From contig CAVXSI010000020.1 in assembly GCA_963764365.1 (NCBI GenBank), positions 496,001 to 560,000 of the forward strand: a stretch of 64,000 bases of DNA, read 5' to 3'. This stretch comes from VRUE01 sp963764365. GTDB taxonomy: Bacteria; Actinomycetota; Thermoleophilia; Solirubrobacterales; 70-9. Numbering within the stretch: the first letter of the stretch is position 1; each line of letters starts with the position of its first letter. A program made the position numbers and the translations under genes. Below the pieces are notes generated by a model that ran no database searches, was not told the DNA's origin, and was given only the letters and a program-made list of their open reading frames with translations. Below are positions 32,311 to 38,760 of this stretch, one piece after another.

Positions 32311-32316
32311 TAATAA
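32311..32316 (+). promoter_or_regulatory. -10-like TAATAA before pdxS
   Basis: TAATAA followed by T lies 7 nt before ATG 32324. It deviates from TAnnnT but keeps leaderless spacing. Confidence 0.4.
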
Positions 32317-32323
32317 TGCCGTC

Positions 32324-33211
32324 ATGGCCGAAAGAGCTACCTTCCGGGTCAAGACCGGCCTTGCCGAGATGTTGAAAGGCGGGGTGATCATGGACGTGGT
32401 CACGGCCGAGCAGGCGCGGGTCGCGGAGGAGGCGGGCGCCTGCGCGGTGATGGCGCTGGAGCGCGTGCCCGCCGACATCCGCCGCGACGGCGGCGTCGCC
32501 CGGATGTCGGACCCGGCGATGATCAAGGGGATCCAGGGGGCGGTGACGATCCCGGTCATGGCGAAGGCGCGGATCGGCCACTTCGCCGAGGCTCAGGTGC
32601 TGCAGTCGCTCGAGGTCGATTACGTCGACGAGTCCGAGGTGCTGACCCCGGCCGACGAGGCCAACCACATCGACAAGCTCGCCTTCGAGGTGCCGTTCGT
32701 CTGCGGCGCCACCAACCTCGGCGAGGCTCTGCGGCGGATCGGCGAGGGGGCGGCGATGATCCGCTCTAAGGGCGAGGCCGGGACCGGCAACGTGGTCGAG
32801 GCGGTCCGCCACATGCGCGAGATCGTCGGTGGGATCAAGCGGCTCGCCCAGCTCGGTCCGGAGGAGCTGTCGAGCGCCGCGAAAGAGCTGCGGGCGCCAC
32901 TCGAAGTCGTCCACGAGGTGGCCGGCGCCGCGCGCCTGCCGGTGCCGCTCTTCTGCGCCGGCGGGATCGCCACCCCGGCCGACGCGGCGCTGATGATGCA
33001 GCTTGGCGCCGAGGGGAACTTCGTCGGTTCGGGGATCTTCAAGAGCGCCGACCCCGAGCGCCGGGCCCGGGCGATCGTCGAGGCGACCACGCACTTCGCC
33101 GACCCCGAGCGGGTCGCGGCGGCCTCGATCGGCCTCGGCGAGGCGATGCCCGGGCTGGAGATCGCCGATCTGGCTGCGGCCGATGCGCTGCTGCAGGACC
33201 GCGGTGCCTGA
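32324..33211 (+). CDS. pdxS: Pyridoxal 5'-phosphate synthase, synthase subunit
   Basis: 295 residues. Builds PLP from ribose 5-phosphate, glyceraldehyde 3-phosphate and ammonia as a dodecamer of (beta/alpha)8 barrels. Both catalytic lysines are in recognisable motifs: PVMAKARIGH and RSKGEAGTGNVVEA. Also AEEAGACAVMALERVPADIR and GGIATPADAALMMQLGAEG. It overlaps pdxT by 8 nt, and the two subunits form one complex. Confidence 0.98.
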   Translation: MAERATFRVKTGLAEMLKGGVIMDVVTAEQARVAEEAGACAVMALERVPADIRRDGGVARMSDPAMIKGIQGAVTIPVMAKARIGHFAEAQVLQSLEVDYVDESEVLTPADEANHIDKLAFEVPFVCGATNLGEALRRIGEGAAMIRSKGEAGTGNVVEAVRHMREIVGGIKRLAQLGPEELSSAAKELRAPLEVVHEVAGAARLPVPLFCAGGIATPADAALMMQLGAEGNFVGSGIFKSADPERRARAIVEATTHFADPERVAAASIGLGEAMPGLEIADLAAADALLQDRGA

Positions 33212-33791
33212 GCTGAGAATCGGCGTCCTCGCGATCCAGGGCGGGTTCGCCGCACACCTCGAGATGCTCGAGGGCCTGGGGGCGGATGTCGGCGAGGTAC
33301 GGGTTCCGGAGGACTTGCGTGACCTCGACGGGCTGGTGATTCCCGGTGGGGAGAGCACGACGATCGTCAAGGGGATCGACTCGGGGGGGTTCGGGGACTC
33401 GATCCGGGGGCATGTGGAGGCCGGCGGCACCGTCTTCGGCACCTGCGCGGGGCTGATCGTCTGCGACGACGAGCACCTCGGTCTGATCGACGCGACCGCG
33501 CGCCGCAACGCCTTCGGCCGGCAGCTGCAGAGCTTCGAGGCCGACCTCGAGGTCGCCGGGATCGGCGACGAGCCGCTGCGGGCGGTGTTCATCCGCGCCC
33601 CCTGGGTCGAGCGGGCCGGGCCCGGGGTCGAGGTGCTCGCCGCGTACGAAGGGCACCCGGTGGCGATCCGCGAGGACCGGGTGCTGGCCTGCGCCTTCCA
33701 TCCCGAGCTGACCGACGACCCGCGGCTGCACGCCCTGTTCATGGCAATGACTACCGGGGCGTGCTTGCGCGCCCACGAGGAGGCGAAGTGA
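33204..33791 (+). CDS. pdxT: Pyridoxal 5'-phosphate synthase, glutaminase subunit
   Basis: 195 residues. Class I glutamine amidotransferase that feeds ammonia to PdxS. Visible: IGVLAIQGGFAAHLE, the glutamine-site GGESTT, the nucleophile in FGTCAGLIV and the His/Glu pair in FHPELTDD. GTG 33204 gives the expected N-terminus and overlaps the pdxS stop. The stop overlaps the next start by 4 nt (GTGA). Confidence 0.97.
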   Translation: MPELRIGVLAIQGGFAAHLEMLEGLGADVGEVRVPEDLRDLDGLVIPGGESTTIVKGIDSGGFGDSIRGHVEAGGTVFGTCAGLIVCDDEHLGLIDATARRNAFGRQLQSFEADLEVAGIGDEPLRAVFIRAPWVERAGPGVEVLAAYEGHPVAIREDRVLACAFHPELTDDPRLHALFMAMTTGACLRAHEEAK

Positions 33792-34891
33792 GAGACCCGA
33801 GAGCGGAGCGGCTGGCGAAGATCCTGGTCGGCTACTCGACCGAGGTGAAGGAGGGGGAGACCGTCGCGATCGACGGCGAGGCGGCGGCCGAGCCGCTGCT
33901 GGCCGCGGTCTACGAGGAGGTGCTGAAGGCCGGCGCCAACCCGGTCTTGAACGTCTCGCTGGAGGGCCAGGCCGCCGCCTACTTCAAGCACGCCTCCGAC
34001 GCCCAGCTCGACTGGATCTCACCGGTCTCCGAATGGCTGCTCGACAACGTCGACGTGCGGATCGCGATCGGCGCAAGCAGCAACACCCGCGAGCTCTCGG
34101 CGGTGCCGCCGGAGAGGCAGATGCGGCGCCAGGCGGCGACCGGCGAGCTGCTCGGGCGGGCGATGGAGCGCAGCGCCAAGGGCGAGTTCCGCTGGGTCTA
34201 CACGCTGTTCCCGACCAACGCCTACGCCTCGGAGGCGGAGATGAGCCTGGCCGACTACGAGGACTTCTACTACGGCGCCTGCCTCGCCGACGACGGCGAT
34301 CCGCTGACCGCCTGGCAGCGTGCCTCGGCCGAGTGCAAGCGGCTGGCCGAGTGGATCGAGGGCCACGAGGAGGTGCGGGTGACCGCGCCGGGGACCGACA
34401 TCCGGCTCGGCATCGCCGGCCGCAAGTTCATCCCCTGCGACGGCCGTCACAACATGCCCGACGGCGAGTTCTTCACCGGCCCGGTCGAGGACTCGGTCGA
34501 GGGCGAGGTCTCCTTCCACCTGCCGGCGACGATCGGCGGTCGCGAGGTCGCGGGGGTGAAGCTGCGCTTCGAGGCCGGCAAGGTGGTCGACGCGAGCGCC
34601 GAGCGCGGCGAGGAGTACCTGCTCCAGCTGCTCGACACCGACGAGGGCGCCCGCCGGCTCGGCGAGCTGGGGATCGGCACCAACTACGCGATCGATCGCG
34701 GCACCCGCGAGGTGCTGCTCGACGAGAAGCTCGGCGGCACCGTCCACATGGCGGTCGGCCGCAGCTATCCCGAGTCGGGCGGCGAGAACGAGTCGGCCGT
34801 CCACACCGACCTGGTCTGCGACCTCCGCCTCGGCGGCAAGATCATCGTCGATGGTGAGACCATGCAAGAGGATGGGAAGTTCGTCGTCTGA
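33788..34891 (+). CDS. M29 family aminopeptidase (AmpS/T-like)
   Basis: 367 residues. Metallo-aminopeptidase of the thermophilic M29 family, cytoplasmic. Recognisable: VKEGETVAIDGEAAAEPLL near the start, the ligand region NMPDGEFFTGPVEDSVEG, GIGTNYAIDRGT and HTDLVCDLR at the end. GTG 33788 in a GTGA overlap with pdxT, so it is the third gene of the pdx transcript. The stop abuts the convergent gene's stop with no spacer. Confidence 0.92.
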   Translation: MRDPRAERLAKILVGYSTEVKEGETVAIDGEAAAEPLLAAVYEEVLKAGANPVLNVSLEGQAAAYFKHASDAQLDWISPVSEWLLDNVDVRIAIGASSNTRELSAVPPERQMRRQAATGELLGRAMERSAKGEFRWVYTLFPTNAYASEAEMSLADYEDFYYGACLADDGDPLTAWQRASAECKRLAEWIEGHEEVRVTAPGTDIRLGIAGRKFIPCDGRHNMPDGEFFTGPVEDSVEGEVSFHLPATIGGREVAGVKLRFEAGKVVDASAERGEEYLLQLLDTDEGARRLGELGIGTNYAIDRGTREVLLDEKLGGTVHMAVGRSYPESGGENESAVHTDLVCDLRLGGKIIVDGETMQEDGKFVV

Positions 34892-35296
34892 CTACCGGTT
34901 GGGGATCGGCGACCCGGCCAGCAGGATGAACCAGCCTACGAAGGCGAGCACGGCGAGCATCACCGAGCCCATCAGCACCGCCTCGACGACGGTGGTCGTG
35001 CCGCGGATCGGGGAGCTGTCGCGGGCGCTCTTCAGCCAGCTCGGCCGCATCGGCGAGAGCCGGTTGGTGCCGGTGACGTTGACGTAGAGGGCGTTGAGGC
35101 GGCCGATCAGCCAGGCGTCGACCACCACCGAGACGAGGATCCCGACCGCGACGATCGCGTACGGGCCCTCGCTGGGGAACTGGGTGCTGGAGAGCTTCGA
35201 GGCGACGTAGATCCAGCCCACCGGGATCGCCGTCCAGAGCGCCAGCGCGGCGAGCAGCATGGTGAGGAATACGAGGCTCGCCGCGATCCCCTTCAT
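34892..35296 (-). CDS. Small membrane protein, unknown
   Basis: 134 residues with three clear hydrophobic helices (SLVFLTMLLAALALWTAIPV, YAIVAVGILVSVVVDAWLI, AVLMGSVMLAVLAFVGWFIL). A polar stretch (TGTNRLSPMRPSWLKSARD) lies between helices two and three. Only 20 nt separate its ATG from the divergent yebC ATG. Not recognised. Confidence 0.75.
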   Translation of the reverse strand: MKGIAASLVFLTMLLAALALWTAIPVGWIYVASKLSSTQFPSEGPYAIVAVGILVSVVVDAWLIGRLNALYVNVTGTNRLSPMRPSWLKSARDSSPIRGTTTVVEAVLMGSVMLAVLAFVGWFILLAGSPIPNR

Positions 35297-35302
35297 CGCT
35301 CA

Positions 35303-35308
35303 TACAAT
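35303..35308 (+). promoter_or_regulatory. -10 box TACAAT for yebC
   Basis: TACAAT lies 8 nt before ATG 35317, within the 20-nt divergent gap. Confidence 0.5.
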
Positions 35309-35316
35309 GGCAAACG

Positions 35317-36066
35317 ATGTCCGGGCATTCGAAGTGGTCCTCGATCAAACACAAGAAGGGCGCGGCCGACGCCAAACGCGGCAAGCTCTTCACCAAGCTG
35401 GCGCGGGCGATCACGGTCGCCGCCCGCGACGGCGGCGGCGAGCCCGAGAACAACCCGGCGCTGGCCACCGCTGTGCAGAAGGCGCGCGAAGCGTCGATGC
35501 CGAAGGACAACATCCAGCGGGCGGTCGACCGTGGCTCCGGTGTCGGCACCGATGCGGCGGCGATCGAGCGGGTCGTCTTCGAGGGATACGGCCCCGGCGG
35601 CGCCGCGGTCCTGGTCGAGGCGCTGACCGACAACCGCAACCGCACCAGCGCCGAAGTCCGCCACGCCTTCACCAAGCACAACGGCAACCTCGGCGAGCCC
35701 GGCTCGGTCGCCTGGATCTTCGAGAAACGCGGCGTGCTGACGGTCGACGCCGAGCGCTATGGCGAGGACGACCTGATCGCCGCGATCGACGCCGGCGCCG
35801 AAGACGTGCGCGACGACGGCGACGTTCTGCGGGTGCTCTGCGAGCAGGCCGACCTGACCGCGGTCCGCGAGGCGCTCGAGGCGGCCGGGGTCGAGGTGCG
35901 CTCGGCCGAGCCGGCACTGGAGCCGAAGAGCACGGTCGAGGTCAAGGGCAGCGAGGCGAAGTCGCTGCTCAACCTGATCGAGGCGCTGGAAGACGACGAC
36001 GACGTCAACGACGTCCACGCCAACTTCGACATCCCCGACGAGGTGCTGCAGCAGCTCGTCGCGTAG
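35317..36066 (+). CDS. yebC: YebC/TACO1 family translation/regulatory protein
   Basis: 249 residues, full length. Starts SGHSKWSSIKHKKGAADAKR, a family hallmark, then DNIQRAVDRG, EGYGPGGAAVLVEALTDNRN and FEKRGVLTV. Family members have been linked to translation of proline-rich sequences and, in older annotation, to transcription of ruv or quorum genes. It precedes ruvCAB, a conserved arrangement. Confidence 0.96.
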   Translation: MSGHSKWSSIKHKKGAADAKRGKLFTKLARAITVAARDGGGEPENNPALATAVQKAREASMPKDNIQRAVDRGSGVGTDAAAIERVVFEGYGPGGAAVLVEALTDNRNRTSAEVRHAFTKHNGNLGEPGSVAWIFEKRGVLTVDAERYGEDDLIAAIDAGAEDVRDDGDVLRVLCEQADLTAVREALEAAGVEVRSAEPALEPKSTVEVKGSEAKSLLNLIEALEDDDDVNDVHANFDIPDEVLQQLVA

Positions 36067-36104
36067 CCGGGAGGCATCCGAGGTTCCGTCCAGAATCACT
36101 CCCC

Positions 36105-36620
36105 ATGCAAGTCGTGATGGGGATCGACCCCGGCGCCGCCAACCTCGGCTTCGGCATCGTCCGGGTCGAGGGCAATCGCATGGTCGCCCTCGACGGCGGC
36201 GTCGTCGAGACCGCCGCCGGGGTGCCGATGGAGCGGCGCCTGCAGCGGATCCACGCCGAGCTGGCCGAGCTGATCGGCTGGCACGAGCCGCGGGCGGTGG
36301 CGATCGAGGAAGTCTTCTTCGGCAAGAACGTGCAGACGGCGATGTCGACCGGCCGCGCCAGCGGCGTCGCGATGCTGGCGGCGGCCCAGGCCGGGATCGA
36401 GTGCTTCACCTACACGCCGCAGGCGATCAAGATGGCCGTCTGCGGCTCCGGTGCCGCCGGCAAGAGGCAGGTCCAGCGGATGGTCGGCACGCTGCTGGCG
36501 CTGCCCGAGCCGCCGCATCCCGACCACGCGGCCGACGCGCTCGCGGTGGCGATCTGCCACGGTGGCGGCGCCGGTCGTCGCGAGGCGGCCGAGCTGGCGG
36601 CGGCGAAGGTGGCCGGATGA
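36105..36620 (+). CDS. ruvC: Holliday junction resolvase RuvC
   Basis: 171 residues. Dimeric endonuclease that cuts Holliday junctions. Acidic catalytic residues sit in GIDPGAANLGFG, AIEEVFFGKN and HPDHAADALAVAI. ATG 36105 gives the standard N-terminus. A weak CAGAAT lies 8 nt upstream, so some independent transcription is possible. It overlaps ruvA by 4 nt. Confidence 0.97.
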   Translation: MQVVMGIDPGAANLGFGIVRVEGNRMVALDGGVVETAAGVPMERRLQRIHAELAELIGWHEPRAVAIEEVFFGKNVQTAMSTGRASGVAMLAAAQAGIECFTYTPQAIKMAVCGSGAAGKRQVQRMVGTLLALPEPPHPDHAADALAVAICHGGGAGRREAAELAAAKVAG

Positions 36621-37213
36621 TCGCCGCGGTGCGCGGCGAGGTGATGGTCCGCCGTCCCGACCACGTCGTGATCGACGCCGGCGGGGTCGGCTACCGGCTG
36701 ACCGTCTCCGCGGAAACGCTGAAGGCGGTGCCCGCCACCGGCCGCGAGGCCTTCCTCCACGCCGAGCTGGTCTCGCGCGAGGACTCGCTTGCCCTGTTCG
36801 GCTTCGCCTCCGAGGAGGAGCGCGACCTGTTCTGCCAGCTCGTCTCGGTCAGCGGAGTCGGGCCGAAGGTGGCGATCTCAATCCTCTGCGGCGGCCCGGC
36901 GCGGGAGCTGCTGCGGGCGATCGCCGCCGGCGACGCGAAGCGCTTCCAGGCCGCGCCGGGGATCGGCAAGCGGACCTCGGAGCGGATCATCGTCGAGCTG
37001 CGCGAGAAGGTCGCCGGCGCGCTCGAGGAAGAGGTCGCGCTGGCCGCCTCGGAGGGCGGCGACGCCCGCGCCCTCGCCCGCGACGGCCTCGTCAACCTCG
37101 GCTACGCGCCGCTCGAGGCCGAGCAGCTGCTCGACGGGATCGAGGGCAGCGACGACGCCGAGCAGCTGCTGGCGAGCGCGCTGCGCAAGGCTGGGACGGG
37201 CAAGGCGGCATGA
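36617..37213 (+). CDS. ruvA: Holliday junction branch migration protein RuvA
   Basis: 198 residues. Tetrameric junction-binding protein that loads RuvB. N-terminal OB fold (MIAAVRGEVMVRRPDHVVID), helix-hairpin-helix motifs (VSGVGPKVAISIL and APGIGKRTSERI) and a C-terminal UBA-like domain that contacts RuvB. ATG in an ATGA overlap on both sides of the operon logic. Confidence 0.97.
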   Translation: MIAAVRGEVMVRRPDHVVIDAGGVGYRLTVSAETLKAVPATGREAFLHAELVSREDSLALFGFASEEERDLFCQLVSVSGVGPKVAISILCGGPARELLRAIAAGDAKRFQAAPGIGKRTSERIIVELREKVAGALEEEVALAASEGGDARALARDGLVNLGYAPLEAEQLLDGIEGSDDAEQLLASALRKAGTGKAA

Positions 37214-38271
37214 GCAGCGAGCGGATTCGCACGCCCGGCATCGACGAGGAGGAGCCCGAGGTGCGGATTCACGACGCGCGGGCCGACGCCCCGGACGAGG
37301 ACCTCGACCGCTCGCTGCGCCCCCCGACCCTCTCCGACTTCGTCAACCAGGTCCAGGTCACCGACCAGCTGGCGATCTTCATCGAGGCGGCGCGCCGCCG
37401 CGGCGAGCCGCTCGACCACGTCCTGCTCGCCGGCCCGCCGGGGCTCGGCAAGACCTCGCTCGCCCACATCGTCGCCGCCGAGATGGGCGTGCCGCTGGTC
37501 CAGACCGCCGGCCCGGCGCTGGAGCGCAAGGCCGACGTCGCCTCCTTCCTCACCGCGCTGGAGCCGGGCAGCGTCTTCTTCGTCGACGAGATCCACCGGC
37601 TCGGGCGGGCGGTCGAGGAGACGCTCTACCCGGCGATGGAGGACGGCGAGCTGCCGGTCGTGCTCGGCCAGGGCGCCGGCGCCCGCACCGTCACCCTGCC
37701 GCTGCCGCCGTTCACGCTGGTCGGCGCGACCACCCGGGCCGGCCTGCTGACGACCCCGCTGCGCGACCGCTTCGGCGTCTGCCACCGGCTCGAGCACTAC
37801 GAGCCCGAGCACCTGGCCGAGATCGTCGAGCGCTCGGCCGGGATCCTCGAGGTCGAGATCGACGCCGAGGGTGCGCGGACGATCGCCGGCCGCTCGCGCG
37901 GCACGCCGCGGGTCGCCAACCGGCTGCTGAAACGGGTCCGCGACTTCGCCGAGGTGAAGGGCACCGGCAGCGTCGACGCGGAGGTCGCCGCCGCCGGGCT
38001 GGAGATGCTCGAGGTCGACGCCGGCGGGCTCGATCGCAGCGACCGCAACCTGCTCGACACGGTCGCGACCAAGTTCGGCGGCGGCCCGGTCGGGCTCTCG
38101 ACCCTGGCGGTCGCGATCGGCGAGGAGCAGGACACGATCGAGGACGTGCTCGAGCCCTATCTGCTCCAGCAGGGCCTCCTCAAGCGCACTCCGCGCGGCC
38201 GCGTTCTGACCGAGCGCGCCTACGAGCACCTCGGCGTCGCGGCGCCCGAGGGAGCGCGCAGCCTGTTCTGA
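37210..38271 (+). CDS. ruvB: Holliday junction branch migration helicase RuvB
   Basis: 353 residues. AAA+ motor: Walker A GPPGLGKTSLA, Walker B VFFVDEIHRL, sensor GATTRAGLLTTPLRDRFG, and a C-terminal winged helix (LLKRTPRGRVLTERAY). The N-terminal ~30 residues before SLRPPTLSDF are acidic and longer than in E. coli. Four-nt overlap with ruvA. Confidence 0.98.
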   Translation: MSSERIRTPGIDEEEPEVRIHDARADAPDEDLDRSLRPPTLSDFVNQVQVTDQLAIFIEAARRRGEPLDHVLLAGPPGLGKTSLAHIVAAEMGVPLVQTAGPALERKADVASFLTALEPGSVFFVDEIHRLGRAVEETLYPAMEDGELPVVLGQGAGARTVTLPLPPFTLVGATTRAGLLTTPLRDRFGVCHRLEHYEPEHLAEIVERSAGILEVEIDAEGARTIAGRSRGTPRVANRLLKRVRDFAEVKGTGSVDAEVAAAGLEMLEVDAGGLDRSDRNLLDTVATKFGGGPVGLSTLAVAIGEEQDTIEDVLEPYLLQQGLLKRTPRGRVLTERAYEHLGVAAPEGARSLF

Positions 38272-38283
38272 GCAGACTCTCAG

Positions 38284-38289
38284 TAGCCT
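38284..38289 (+). promoter_or_regulatory. -10 box TAGCCT for PAS gene
   Basis: TAGCCT lies 8 nt before ATG 38298. Confidence 0.5.
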
Positions 38290-38297
38290 GTGCGGGG

Positions 38298-38753
38298 ATG
38301 CCGTTCTTCATCTGCCCCAACTGCGGCAACAGGGAGTTGAGCGCCGACCGCACGGCGGGTTTCAGCGCGCGCCCAAAGGGCTGCTCCAAGTGCGGCTTCG
38401 GCTTCCTCTTCGAGCTGCTCGACGACTACTACCCGGCGCCCAACGCCGCCTTCTTCGTCTGCGATCAGAAGGCGCGGGTGATCGACGCCGGGCGCGGCAG
38501 CTTCGAGCTGACCGGGCTGACCGACGAGGACGTGATCGGCCGCCCGGTCAAAGAAGTGCTCGGACTGCGCTGGCAGGGCGCCGAGGAAAACGGAGACCCG
38601 ATCGAGACCTCGCTGGAGTGGGGTGTGCGCTCGCTCGGCAAGAAGGTCTCGGTCAACGCCGAGGGGGACCTGCCGGCGGAAGCGGTCGCCGACGTGTTCC
38701 CCGCCTACGACGACGACGGCGGCCTGCTGATCGTCCTCACCCCGGAGGGCTGA
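38298..38753 (+). CDS. Zinc ribbon plus PAS-like domain protein
   Basis: 151 residues. N-terminal ribbon with Cys6/Cys9 (FICPNCGN) and Cys29/Cys32 (GCSKCGFGF), then a PAS-like domain (FVCDQKARVIDAGRGSFELT, DEDVIGRPVKEVLGL, VFPAYDDDGGLLIVL). No output domain, so it would act through a partner. It has its own TAGCCT promoter between ruvB and secDF. A redox or metal sensor is plausible but inferred. Confidence 0.8.
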   Translation: MPFFICPNCGNRELSADRTAGFSARPKGCSKCGFGFLFELLDDYYPAPNAAFFVCDQKARVIDAGRGSFELTGLTDEDVIGRPVKEVLGLRWQGAEENGDPIETSLEWGVRSLGKKVSVNAEGDLPAEAVADVFPAYDDDGGLLIVLTPEG

Positions 38754-38760
38754 GGCGACG

